From contig CAVPMW010000024.1 in the NCBI GenBank assembly GCA_963706515.1, forward strand, positions 1 to 57,998: a DNA stretch of 57,998 nucleotides, read 5' to 3'. A model generated the notes under the pieces. It made no database searches. It was given only the letters and a program-made list of their open reading frames with translations, and was not told the DNA's origin. Shown here one piece after another: positions 19,274 to 28,784 of this stretch. Origin of the DNA: CAVPMW01 sp963706515 (GTDB lineage: Bacteria > Chloroflexota > Anaerolineae > Anaerolineales > UBA4823). The translations under genes were made by a program, and so were the position numbers. Position 1 is the stretch's first letter. Each line of letters begins with the position of its first letter.

Positions 19274-19309
19274 AAACAGCCAGATCATATACGTTCGATC
19301 TGGCTGTTT
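19274..19309. terminator. intrinsic terminator, convergent glycan cluster / sigma factor
   Basis: A 13-bp perfect stem, AAACAGCCAGATC with GATCTGGCTGTTT, has a 10-base loop. On the minus strand it is followed by TTTTTA, so it terminates the sigma-factor gene. On the plus strand TTTAAGG is a weaker tract. Confidence 0.85.
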
Positions 19310-19324
19310 AAGGCGTTGCAAAGC

Positions 19325-20535
19325 TCAATCGATGTAGGCTTTCAGCTCGCGCTGGACACCGGAAGCGCGCAGGCGGCGCAGCGCCTGGGCTTCGATCTGG
19401 CGCACCCGCTCGCGGGTGACGCCCATCCGGCGACCCACCTCGTTGAGCGTGAGCGATCTGCCATCGATCAGCCCGTAGCGGAGCTGGATGATCCTGGCTT
19501 CGCGCGCGGGTAGCTGGTTGAGCAATCCGCTCAAGTGCTCGCGCAGGATATTTACTGAAGCCAGGTCGTCCGGGTTAGGCGAGTTGTTGTCTTCGATGAA
19601 ATCCCCTAATACGTTGTCCTCCTCATCGCCGACGGGCATTTGCAGCGAGAGAGGTTTTTGGGCCAGCTTGAGCAGCTGGTCCACTTTGAACACGGGCAGC
19701 CCCAGGGCGTCTGCCAGCTCTTGAGGTGTTGGGTCGCGCGCCAATTGCTGTTTGAGTTGGTGCTGAAAGCGCAGCATGCGATTGATCCGGTCGCCCATGT
19801 GTACGGGGACGCGGATGGTGCGGCTCTGGTCGGCGATTGCACGCGTCACTGCCTGGCGTATCCACCAGGTGGCGTAAGTGCTGAATTTAAAACCACGATG
19901 GTAGTCGAACTTTTTAGTGGCGCGATCAGGCCGATATTCCCTTCCTGGATCAGGTCCAGGAAAGGCACGCCGCGTCCCATATACTTTTTGGCCACACTGA
20001 CTACCAGGCGAGAGTTAGCGATGATCAGATGTTCGCGCGCCAGCCAGCTGTCTTCAATCTGACAGCGCAGCTCGATTTGCCGGCTCTGGCTTACGTTGCC
20101 ATACGCCATCTCTTCGCGTGCCATATGCCCTGTTTCAATCCGCCGGGCAAGCTGCAGCTCTTCATCTGCGGACAGCAGCGGGATGCGAGTGGCTTCTTTT
20201 AAGTACAGCCCAATAGAATCGCTAGCATCAATGCTGGCGAGGTAATCCTCGTCTAAAACCAGATCAGCCTCGATCGGGTCGGGGAGGGCAGTCTCGGGGA
20301 GCTCGAAATCATCGTCGTTTTCATCGACGTAATCAATCCCGGCACTAAGCAGGGCCTGAAAAGCCTCTCCCAGGAGATCTAAATTTTGTTCAGCCTCGGG
20401 GACTAAGTGAAAAAGATCTTCACTTTGAATATAACCTTGGTTGTGACCCAGCTCTACCAGCTTAGCGATGACCGGATCCTGGACCTGCACACTTGGAATT
20501 GCAACAGTCAAGCGATCGACGGTGGTATCAGTCAT
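19325..20535 (-). CDS. RNA polymerase sigma factor, RpoD/SigA family (one frameshift near 19928)
   Basis: A 403-residue group 1/2 sigma-70 factor. Region 1.2 is DSIGLYLKEATRIPLLSADEE, region 2 includes IANSRLVVSVAKKYMGRG, FLDLIQEGNIGL, then FDYHRGFKFSTYATWWIRQA, region 3 is DPTPQELADALGL, and region 4.2 is TLNEVGRRMGVTRERVRQIE. The first 90 residues are acidic and variable. The frame breaks at CTGATCGCGCC, where one missing C (expected CTGATCCGC) restores the region 2.3 sequence. TTGCTA-17-TATAAT stands upstream. Whether it is the housekeeping factor or a paralogue cannot be decided; Chloroflexota often have several. Confidence 0.9.
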
Positions 20536-20579
20536 ATTCTTTTTTAATTTATCGGATAAGGTGCTGACACAGATATTAC

Positions 20580-20608
20580 ATTATACCACAGATTAGAAAA
20601 CTTAGCAA
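20580..20608 (-). promoter_or_regulatory. sigma-70-type promoter of the sigma-factor gene
   Basis: On the minus strand TTGCTA (20608-20603) and TATAAT (20585-20580) are separated by 17 bases, about 45 bases upstream of the sigma-factor ATG at 20535. Confidence 0.75.
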
Positions 20609-20787
20609 GTTTTGTGGGATATTTTTTATTTTAAAGCATTTATTATTGATGATCCGAATACCGCCGACGGAATTATGAACCCAATCAACCACGAAATTGC
20701 GCTTGACGCCAATCTAGCGTGCCAATGCTAGAAAGAGAGAACGAGAATTCCTCTAATTGACTCAGACTGCTGCCTCAGGCTGCTGAC

Positions 20788-22190
20788 TCAAATTTGGATG
20801 GGGTGACCTTCGCTGGCGTGGGCAGCTTCCATCAGGGTCTCGCTGAGGGTCGGATGGGCATGCACGTTGCGGGCAATCTCAGCCGTGGTCAGCTCCATCA
20901 TGGCTGAGATCGTCAATTCAGGCAGCAGCTCGGTCACTTCAGGACCGATCAGGTGAGCGCCCAGGATTTCCCCATAGCGAGCATCGGAGATGATCTTCAC
21001 CCAACCGGCGGATTCTCCCAGACCGAGCGCTTTCCCGTTAGCCTGAAAGGGAAAGCGGCCTACCTTGATTTCATATCCCTGTTCTTTCGCCTGAGCCTCG
21101 GTCAGGCCGAAGGAGGCAACCTGCGGCTGGCAGTAGACAGCGCGCGGCATATGGTTCGTAATCCAGGACGACCGTCTCTGCGCCGGCGATATTTTCTGCG
21201 CAGACAATCCCCTGGGCCGAGCCCACGTGAGCCAGCATCAGCTTGGCGGTGACGTCGCCGATTGCCCAGATGCCGGGAACATTGGTTGCCATGCGGTCGT
21301 CGATCTCGACCGCGCCGCGCTCGCTGATCTTCACCCCCAGCTCTTCAAGACCAAACCCGCGGCTGTTCGGTTTAAATCCGATGGCAACCAGCGCCTGTTC
21401 GGCCTCCAAAGTTTTTTCGCCTTCTGCCTCACTGGAGACTTTGACCTTAACCCCGGTTTCAGTGGTTTCGAGGCTTTCAACCCGGTGACCGGTCAGGCTC
21501 TTGATCTTGCGCCGGCTGAACGCCTTGGACAGCTCCTTGCTGACTTCCTCATCTTCCAACGGCAGCAGCTGCGGGAGCATTTCCACAATCGTTACATTCA
21601 CTCCATAGGAGTTCCACACGGTGGCGAATTCTACCCCGATCGCCCCTGCACCGATGATCACCACCGACTTGGGCAGCTCGGTTTGCAGGATCGCCTCCAT
21701 ATAGGTGACCACTTTCTTTCCATCGATCTGCCAGCCTGGGCGGTACTGCAACGCTGGCTCCGGTAGCCACGACGACGTTTTTAGCCGAATGCTCCTGCTG
21801 CGAACCGTCCTGCCCGCTCACCTGGACGGTGTTCTTCCCGGTCAGCCTGGCTGTCCCCATATGGACGTCGATCCCGTTTTTACGCATCAAAAAGCCCACC
21901 CCTTTGACCAGGCGATCGGAGACAGTGCGGCTGCGTTTCACTGCCTGGCTGTAATCCAGGGTCAGGTTGTCGAATGAGAATCCGAATTCCTTACCGCCTT
22001 CACGCAGCATGTAGGCAACGTCGGCGTTCTTGAGCAGAGCCTTGGAGGGGATGCAGCCGATATTCAAGCAGACGCCGCCCAGCCACTGTTTATCGATGAT
22101 CGCAGTTTTCAACCCGAGTTGGGCAGCTCGGATGGCGCACACATATCCGCCCGGCCCTGCGCCGATCACGACGACATCATATTCACTCAT
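20788..22190 (-). CDS. lpdA: dihydrolipoyl dehydrogenase, E3 component (two frameshifts)
   Basis: FAD enzyme of about 467 residues that reoxidises the lipoyl group of the 2-oxoacid dehydrogenase. The FAD loop is VVVIGAGPGGYVCAIRAA, the redox disulfide is in GGVCLNIGCIPSK, the NAD loop is VVIIGAGAIGVEFA, the second FAD motif is VPGIWAIGDVT, and the dimer-interface His-Glu pair is in HAHPTLSETLMEA. ATG 22190 has AGGAGAT upstream. Breaks occur near 21748 (GCCC, one extra C) and near 21155 (one extra base in TACGAACC). It is the last gene of the thiolase-E1-E2-E3 operon, separated from E2 by a 125-base two-dyad element. Confidence 0.92.
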
Positions 22191-22215
22191 TCTTATCTCC
22201 TGTAGTGGGGGATTT

Positions 22216-22340
22216 AGCAAACCGCTGGGAGTATTTATTCTTCACAAGATCATGATAAAGCGGTTTGCTGAAGTTATATGTATAACTTCAGTGATTGGCT
22301 GTTCTAGTATGGATTTTGTAAAAAAATGTTCAGCCAATCA
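22216..22340. repeat. two-dyad repeat element, copy 1 (between E2 and E3)
   Basis: The first dyad is AGCAAACCGCT (22216-22226) with AGCGGTTTGCT (22259-22269), spacer 32. The second is TGATTGGCTG (22292-22301) with CAGCCAATCA (22331-22340), spacer 29. A small perfect hairpin, TGAAGTTATA/TATAACTTCA (22269-22290), lies between them. The same two dyads in the same order occur at 27544-27655. The spacers are unrelated in sequence. The last dyad arm overlaps the E2 stop codon. Confidence 0.8.
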
Positions 22341-23638
22341 CCAGGCTCCAGTTTTGCAGCGATTCTACCACCATGCCCAGGAATTGGTCGCCAAGCACCC
22401 CGTCCAGGATGCGGTGGTCGAACGTAAGGGTCAGGTAAGCCATCGGTCGGATAGCGATTGTATCGCCGCCGGACGGGTCGCTTGCCACCACCACTCGTTT
22501 TTGGATCGCGCCGACTCCCAGTATCGCGCATTGGGGCTGGTTGATGATCGGAGTAGCCAGCAGCGAGCCGGAGATGCCGTGGTTCGTAATCGTAAAAGTG
22601 CCGCCCCGGACTTCGTCAGGTTTTAGCTGGCGGGAGCGCGCCCGCCCGGTCAGGTCGTTGAGGCTGCGCGCCAGACCAAGCAGGGAGAGGGCATCCGCAT
22701 TGCGGATGACCGGAACGATCAGCCCATCTTCGCCGAGCGAAGTCGCCACGCCGATGTTGATTTCCTGGTGCAGGAGTATGCCCTCATCGGTCCACGAGGA
22801 ATTAACGCCAGGATGAGCTTTTAACGCCTGTGACCGCGGCGCTGACGAAGTAAGCAGTGTAGGTCAAATTGACCCCGCTGCGGGTAAATGCATCCTTGTT
22901 GGCTGCGCGGTGGGCGATCACCCGGCTCAGGTCGGCTTCCATTACTGTGGTGACATGCGGCGCGGTGTGCTTGCTCAGCACCATGTGCTCGGCAATGATG
23001 CGTCGAATAGGGCTTGAACGGCGACGATCTCTCCCGACGGGACGATCTCTCCCGTCAGCGGCGCTTACCCTGTGTTCAAGCATCTCTCCCACCGGGGGAG
23101 ACGCCGGCTCCCCTCAGTGCTGGATTGCAAGCCGACGAGCTCGCGGCTGGGTCTGGCGTTCTTCCAGGAACGCCAGCAGGTCCCTCTTCGTAATGCGCCC
23201 GCCCTGACCGGTGCCCTGGACCTGGCGCAAGTCGACGTGCTGTTCCTGGGCAATTTTGGCTACAACCGGAGAGATGAATCCCAGCTCCCGGTCGCTGTCC
23301 AATGGGTGTGGCAGGGGCGGCTGGCGGCTGTGCGTTACCCGGCAGATCAACTTGCATCGAATGGTAAGGGACCTGTGGCATTACTGAGTGACCTTCGCCT
23401 GGCTGCAGCAATTAACGCCAGCGGAGCAGCCAACGCGCACCGTCGCTCCTTCTGCGACCAGGATATCTAACAGCACGCCGGCAGACGGGCTGGGCACTTC
23501 AGAGTCGACTTTATCGGTATTGATCTCCAACAGCGGCTCGAATTCCTCTACGGTATCTCCTTTGGCTTTAAGCCATTTGGTGACCGTGCCTTCAAGTACC
23601 GCTTCCCCCAGCTGGGGCATCAGAACCTGGATTGGCAT
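22330..23638 (-). CDS. dihydrolipoamide acyltransferase, E2 component (about five frameshifts)
   Basis: The acyltransferase core of a 2-oxoacid dehydrogenase complex, about 430 residues. In order: a lipoyl domain with the lipoyl Lys in EINTDKVDSEVPSP, a Pro/Ala linker, the E3/E1-binding domain (FISPVVAKIAQEQ, GTGQGGRITKRDLLAFL), and the catalytic domain (SPIRRIIAEHMVLSKHTAPH, FTITNHGISGSLLATPI) ending with the active-site FDHRILDG. Single-base breaks occur near 23425, 23300, 23100 and 22815 (extra G), with another in the linker region. GGAGGG abuts two in-frame ATGs; 23638 gives better spacing. The final codons VIG and the stop lie inside the dyad arm of the repeat. Acyl specificity (branched-chain versus pyruvate) is unresolved. 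Confidence 0.88.
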
Positions 23639-23776
23639 CATCCCTCCGCATCCATTATGGATATTTTTTCCTGGATATCATATTCATCGAATAAATTCAG
23701 CATGGCTGTAATTCCGGTGGGGCAATCTGCGCTCAGTTTAAATACTGCATTGCCGGGAATACCCCTGCCAGTCAGT

Positions 23777-26237
23777 TCAGCGGTAAAAGACGGGATACTT
23801 AGCAGGGTCTGCCTCATTCATCATCTCGTAAACGGCATCGAAGACCTGCTCGACATTTGGCTTCGACCAGTAATCGCCGTCCGAGCCGTATGCCGGGCGA
23901 TGCTCCTGGGCTGGCAGCGTGCGCGGCGGAGGCGAGTCGAGCCAGCTAGTAGCCGCCCTGCTTTTCCATCACTTCCTGCAGCATGTAGGCTGTCGTCCCG
24001 CCGGGGACATCTTCATCGATGAAAACGATGCGCCCGGTCTTTTTGAGCGACTCGCCGATCCTGCCATGCAGATCGAACGGCAGCAGGCTCTGCACGTCGA
24101 TCACTTCCGCTGGAATGCCCACCCGCTTCAGCAGCTCGGCGGCCTCCAGCACGATCCGGCAGCAGGCGCCGTAGGTCACCAGGGTGACATCCTCTCCCGC
24201 GCGGAGCACTTCCGGCACGCCCGGCGGCACGGTGAACTCGCCGATATTTCCGGGCAGCTTCTCCTCGCTGGCGGTAGCCGTTCAGCACCTCGACCACAAT
24301 CGCCGGCTCGTCGCTGCGCAGCAGGGTGTTGTAAAACCCTGCCGCCTGGGTCATATCGCGCGGCACCAGCACGTGCATGCCGCGCACCAGGTGGATGATG
24401 CCCGCCATCGGCGAGCCGGAGTGCCAGATGCCCTCCAGGCGGTGGCCGCGCGTGCGCACGATCACCGGCGCCTTCTGCCCGCCGTTGGTGCGCCAGTGCA
24501 GGGTTGCCAGGTCGTCGGACATGATCTGCAGGGCGTACAGCAGGTAATCCAGGTATTGGATCTCAGCGATCGGGCGCAGACCGCGCAGCGCCATGCCGAT
24601 CGCCTGACCCAGGATGGTCGCCTCGCGGATGCCGGTATCCGCCACACGCAGCGGGCCATATTTCTCCTGCAGACCGCGAAAGCCCTGGTTGACATCCCCC
24701 AGCCGGCCCACATCCTCGCCAAAGGCGATCAGACGCGGGTCTCGCTGCAATGCGGCATCGAAACAGGCATTGAGCACCTCAAAGCCAAGCACGAGCGGCG
24801 AGGTCTCGGTATAGATCGGCGTCGATGCGGGGGACGCGCAGGGCTGACTCAGGCGAATCGCTGTACAGATGGGAATGGTAGCGCTCGGCATTGAGCGGCT
24901 CTTGAGCTTCCGTCCAGTCGATCAGCGGTTGGCGGCAGGCTGGCGCTGTCCTCGCGCAGGAGCAGCAGGCTTCACGCGCCGCCACCATGATATCGCGCCG
25001 TAGCGGGGTTGAGCTGGCGCCCAGCATTTCGGCGACCTGGGCAAGCTCGGGTGGGTGGGATGATTTTACCGCGGCATCCCGGATCAGCTTCACCACCTGC
25101 TTGCGCTCCTGCCGGATCGGTTCCTGGTAGGCTTCCCAGGCTTGCCGGCGCTGGTCTTCGACCCACTGGCGGTCTTCCCTCTCCATCTTGCTCCAGCTCG
25201 TCCGGTGCGACGATTTCCTGATCCAGGATCCAGCTGCGCAATCGCTTCAGCCAGTCGAACTGCTGCTCCCAGGCCAGCCGCTCTTTCGATTTGTAGCGCT
25301 CGTGGCTGCCGGAGGTGGAATGCCCCTGCGGCTGGGTCAGCTCGGTGACGTGGATGAGAGCCGGGATGTGCTCAGCTCGGGCAGTCTCGCTCGCCTGCCG
25401 GTAGGCTTGAAGCAGGGCGGGATAATCCCAGCCGTGGACAGCATACAGGTCAAACCCATCCCGCGAGCCGGGCAGGCGCTGGAAACCCCTGAGCAGCGCG
25501 GAGATATTCTGCTTGACCATCTGGTATTCGTTGGGCACGGAGATGCCGTACCCGTCGTCGTAGATGGTGATTACTGCCGGGCACTTCAGCACGCCGATGG
25601 CGTTGACCGCTTCCCAGAACACGCCTTCCGCAGTGGAGGCGTTGCCGATCGTGCCGAAGGCGACTTCATCTCCATGCCGGGAAAACTCGCTGAATCCTTT
25701 CAGCTCCTCCAGCTCCCGGTAGAGGCGCGAGGCGTACGCCAGACCGACCAGGCGCGGCATCTGCGCCGCAGTCGGCGAGACGTCTGCCGAGGAGTTGAGC
25801 TGAGCGGTCAGGTCTTTCCACGACCCGTCCGGGTTGAGGCTGCGCGAGGCGAAGTGTGCGTTCATCGCCCGTCCGCCGGTTGCCGGGTCGGCGTCCAGGT
25901 CGGTGTGGGCGTAGAGCTGGGCAAAAAACTGCTGCACCGTGGCCAGCCCGCAGGCGAAGATAAAGGTCTGGTCGCGGTAATAGCCTGCGCGGAAATCGCC
26001 CGGGCGGAAGAAGCGCGCCATGGCAAGCTGGGGAAGCTCCTTACCGTCGCCGAAGATGCCGAATTTGGCTTTACCGCTCAGCACCTCACGGCGGCCGATT
26101 AAGCTGACCTGCCGGCTCTGGTATGCCAGGCGGTAGTCGTGGATGATCTCTTCAGGCGTCAGGGGAATATTCAGGCTTTCGGCCAGGGAACCATGCAATT
26201 CTTTTGTTTCGCTCAGCTTTGGAGTGGTCTTGCTCAT
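23777..26237 (-). CDS. fused E1 alpha-beta 2-oxoacid dehydrogenase, TPP-dependent (about four frameshifts)
   Basis: About 820 residues joining E1 alpha and E1 beta in one chain. The alpha half has GGRAMNAHFASRSLNPDG, FGTIGNASTAEGVFWEAVNA and the TPP-Mg loop YDDGYGISVPNEY. The beta half has IAFGEDVGRLGDVNQGFRG, IREATILGQAIGMALRGLRP, QYLDYLLYALQIMSDDLA and VIDVQSLLPFD. The C-terminal tail (SWLDSPPRTLPAQEH to KYPVFYR) lies in another frame and ends at the TGA at 23777, beyond an apparent stop near 23946. Breaks are near 25190, 24825 (C run), 24275 and 23950. Fused E1 chains of this sort occur in Bacteroidota and Chloroflexota and are often annotated as branched-chain type. It starts 9 bases after the thiolase stop. 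Confidence 0.88.
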
Positions 26238-26246
26238 TGCTTTGGA

Positions 26247-27380
26247 TTAAATACGCTCGATGATCGTTGCAGTGGCCATCCCATGCCCGATGCACATGGT
26301 TTGCAGCCCGTATTTTCCCCCGGTGCGTTCCAGCTCGTAGAGCAATTTGGTCATCAGGATGGCTCCTGTTGCGCCTAAAGGATGCCCGTGAGCGATCGCG
26401 CCGCCATTGGGATTCACGCGCTGCATGTCGGGATGCAGCTCTCTCGCCCAGGCCAGCACGGCGCAGGCGAAGGCTTCGTTGATCTCGATGGTTGCCATAT
26501 CATCAAGGCTCAGACCTGCGCGTTTCAGCGCCTGCCGGGTCGCCGGAATCGGGCCATCCAGCATCAATACCGGATCTGAGCCCACGGCGACCCGGGTATC
26601 CACTCTGGCGCGCGGAGTAAGGTTATAACGACCAACTGCCTCGGGTGAGGCTAACAGGACTGCCGCTGCCCCGTCGCTGACCTGGCTGGAGTTGCCGGCG
26701 GTAATCACACCGCCCGCTTTGAATACAGGGGAAAGCGCAGCCATCTTCTCACGGTTTGGCGGCATGCGGACACCCTCGTCGCTGCAGACCTCGCGCCCGT
26801 CCGGGCGAGTAATGGGTACGATCTGTTCGGCGAAGTAGCCCTGCTGGATGGCGTGCATCGCACGCAGGTGGCTCGTATAGGCGAAATCGTCCAATTCGTC
26901 CCGGGAGAGAGACCACTTCTCTGCCATCAGCTCCGCACTGGTGCCCTGGTGCACCAGCTCGTAGGGGAAATTAGCAGGCCATTGCTGAGGGTAGTCGGCG
27001 CCCAGGGGTTGGTGTGACATCATTTCAGTCCCGCCGGCAATTACCAGGTCCATATCGCCGGATAGGATCGCCTGAGCGGCGAAGTGGATAGCCTGCTGAC
27101 CCGAGCCGCACATCCGGTTCAGGGTGACCGCGGGGACGTGGACAGGGAAGCCCGCCCGGAGCACGGCAAGCCGCGCCAGGTTGGCTCCCTGGTCCCCCAG
27201 AGGGGTTACACAGCCCCAGACAACGTCGTCGACCCAACCGGGATTCACTCCCGCTTGCTTCAGGACGGCGTTCAGCACAGCAGCTGCTAAATCTACGGGG
27301 GCCAGGGGAGCCAGGGCTCCTTGGGGTTTACCGATCCCTATGGCAGTCCGGACGGCAGAGAGGATGTATACTTCGCGCAT
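26247..27380 (-). CDS. thiolase, acetyl-CoA acyltransferase type
   Basis: An intact 377-residue thiolase. The nucleophilic Cys is in LNRMCGSGQQAIHFA (about residue 88), the His is in NPNGGAIAHGHPLGATGA, and the second active-site Cys is in MCIGHGMATA. The protein would cleave 3-ketoacyl-CoA with CoA, or condense two acyl-CoAs. It heads a minus-strand operon with fused E1, E2 and E3, which points to degradation (branched-chain or other 2-oxoacid-derived acyl-CoA) rather than biosynthesis. A two-dyad repeat element lies 164 bases upstream of its start. It is distinct from the SCP2-type thiolase of the mevalonate cluster. Confidence 0.93.
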   Translation of the reverse strand: MREVYILSAVRTAIGIGKPQGALAPLAPVDLAAAVLNAVLKQAGVNPGWVDDVVWGCVTPLGDQGANLARLAVLRAGFPVHVPAVTLNRMCGSGQQAIHFAAQAILSGDMDLVIAGGTEMMSHQPLGADYPQQWPANFPYELVHQGTSAELMAEKWSLSRDELDDFAYTSHLRAMHAIQQGYFAEQIVPITRPDGREVCSDEGVRMPPNREKMAALSPVFKAGGVITAGNSSQVSDGAAAVLLASPEAVGRYNLTPRARVDTRVAVGSDPVLMLDGPIPATRQALKRAGLSLDDMATIEINEAFACAVLAWARELHPDMQRVNPNGGAIAHGHPLGATGAILMTKLLYELERTGGKYGLQTMCIGHGMATATIIERI

Positions 27381-27543
27381 TTCCCACTCAATTTGGAATA
27401 CTGAAGGAGACTGAAGCAGTTAAAGCATACCACAAAAGTCCGAATTTGTTATCCGCCCGACAGGACTGCAGTATTGGATTGGGGTAATGGCTCTGAAACT
27501 CCGGGAAATGGTCTTGCTGTTGAGCGAGCGCTTGTCTATACGT

Positions 27544-27655
27544 GAGCAAACCGCTGAAAACATTCTAAATTCAGAGAATATTAAATTTGCGGTTTGCTCT
27601 TAATGATTGGCCGCTATAAAGCCGAATTAATGTAAAATTACTTTCGGCCAATCAT
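27544..27655. repeat. two-dyad repeat element, copy 2 (upstream of thiolase, beside cupin)
   Basis: GAGCAAACCGC (27544-27554) pairs with GCGGTTTGCTC (27589-27599), spacer 34; ATGATTGGCCG (27603-27613) pairs with CGGCCAATCAT (27645-27655), spacer 31. The arms match copy 1 (22216-22340) in order and orientation. In the second dyad two base pairs differ between copies, and both remain paired (T-A to C-G and G-C to A-T). The element fills the gap between the divergently transcribed thiolase and cupin genes. Confidence 0.8.
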
Positions 27656-27665
27656 ACTGGCACCT

Positions 27666-27977
27666 ATGGATGCACTGCGCATTACTGCCTGGGATAGTGA
27701 TCGCCCACCCGCCATGCACGAGCTGCAAATGCTCATGGAGCAGGAAGGACTGCACCCGTACTCCTGGTCGAATGCTCCAGGAGATATCTATCCTGCCCAT
27801 TCTCATTCTTATCATAAGGTTATCTACGTCGCCCGCGGTTCAATCACCTGGATTATCGGCGAAAATGATGAGGAATATGAGACCCACCCCGGAGACCGGG
27901 TGGAGCTTCCGCGCGGCACACAGCACGCCGCCCGGGTGGGCTCGCAGGGTGTGACCTGCCTGGAAGCTCATTTGTAA
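27666..27977 (+). CDS. small cupin-domain protein
   Basis: A 103-residue single cupin. The two cupin motifs are visible as PAHSHSYHKVIYVARGSITW with a His-x-His metal site, and PGDRVELPRGTQHAA with the later His. Such proteins bind a metal and act as small enzymes, isomerases or sensors. No DNA-binding domain is attached. Translation begins 10 bases after the two-dyad repeat, without a clear SD. The gene ends convergently with, and overlaps by 10 bases, the RNA methyltransferase gene. Function is not predicted. Confidence 0.8.
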   Translation: MDALRITAWDSDRPPAMHELQMLMEQEGLHPYSWSNAPGDIYPAHSHSYHKVIYVARGSITWIIGENDEEYETHPGDRVELPRGTQHAARVGSQGVTCLEAHL

Positions 27978-28774
27978 GCCTGGCTCTTCTCCAGCATATC
28001 GTAGAGCAGCACGCCGGCAGCGACTGCCAGGTTGAGCGAGGTTGCCCGCCCGTGCATTGGCAGACGGAGCAGGGCATGGCAGATGCTCGCCTGTTCGTCG
28101 GTAAGCCCCACGCGCTCGCTTCCCAGCAGCAGCAGACGGGGAGACTGGTAAGCTTCAACCGAGCGATAATCCTGGCTGGCGTGCGCGGAAGTCCCATAAA
28201 GGGTGTACCCCTGCCGGGTTGCCCACCCCGAAAATTCAGCGAAACCAGCCTGGACGACTGGATGCCAGAACAAGGTGCCCATGCTGGCGCGAACAGCCGT
28301 GGGGTGATAGGGGTCTGCAGATTCATCCAGGAGGATCAACCCGCTGGCGCCCACGGCATCCACCGTGCGCAGGATCGTGCCGATATTGCCCGGGTCCTGC
28401 GGGTTAACCAGGGCTACACCCCATGGAAAATTGGCAATCCCCAGGTCCTCCAGGCGCTGCTCTGCTCGCTGCGCGACCGCTAACAGACCCTGCGGGTTAT
28501 CTTTTTCGGCAAGCGTGTTGAAAACCTCATCCGTCAAGGAATAGACCGGGATGCCTCGGTGTTCTGCCTCTTCGACCAAGCCCAGGCCGAATGCGCCCTT
28601 TAACCGCTGCGGGGCAACATAGAGGCTATCGAAGGTGAAGCCTGCCTCGAGCGCTTCGCCCACCGGGCGGATCCCCTCGATCACAAAAAGTCCGGACGCC
28701 TGGCGCATTTTTCGCTGCCTGAGCGCCCGGACTTCCTTTATTTTTGGGTTCGTCCGGCTGGTGATGGTTTGCAT
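27968..28774 (-). CDS. SpoU/TrmH family RNA 2'-O-methyltransferase
   Basis: A 268-residue SPOUT-class methyltransferase. The N-terminal substrate domain starts TITSRTNPKIKEVRALRQRK. The SPOUT core shows motif 1 NPQDPGNIGTILRTVDA, motif 2 LLLLGSERVGLTDE and motif 3 LRLPMHGRATSLNLAVAAGV, which form the trefoil-knot SAM site. This set is typical of 23S rRNA or tRNA ribose methylases, but which nucleotide is modified is unknown. ATG 28774 is preferred over an upstream frame extension because the family begins there. It lies 10 bases downstream of the histidine kinase gene, so the two are probably co-transcribed. Confidence 0.92.
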   Translation of the reverse strand: MQTITSRTNPKIKEVRALRQRKMRQASGLFVIEGIRPVGEALEAGFTFDSLYVAPQRLKGAFGLGLVEEAEHRGIPVYSLTDEVFNTLAEKDNPQGLLAVAQRAEQRLEDLGIANFPWGVALVNPQDPGNIGTILRTVDAVGASGLILLDESADPYHPTAVRASMGTLFWHPVVQAGFAEFSGWATRQGYTLYGTSAHASQDYRSVEAYQSPRLLLLGSERVGLTDEQASICHALLRLPMHGRATSLNLAVAAGVLLYDMLEKSQAYK

Positions 28775-28784
28775 GCTGGCGGGC

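Noticed and set aside
22216..22340. The two-dyad element as an ordinary intrinsic terminator
   Set aside because: Loops of about 30 bases, absence of a T tract after the stems and the duplication upstream of a gene start do not fit a terminator.
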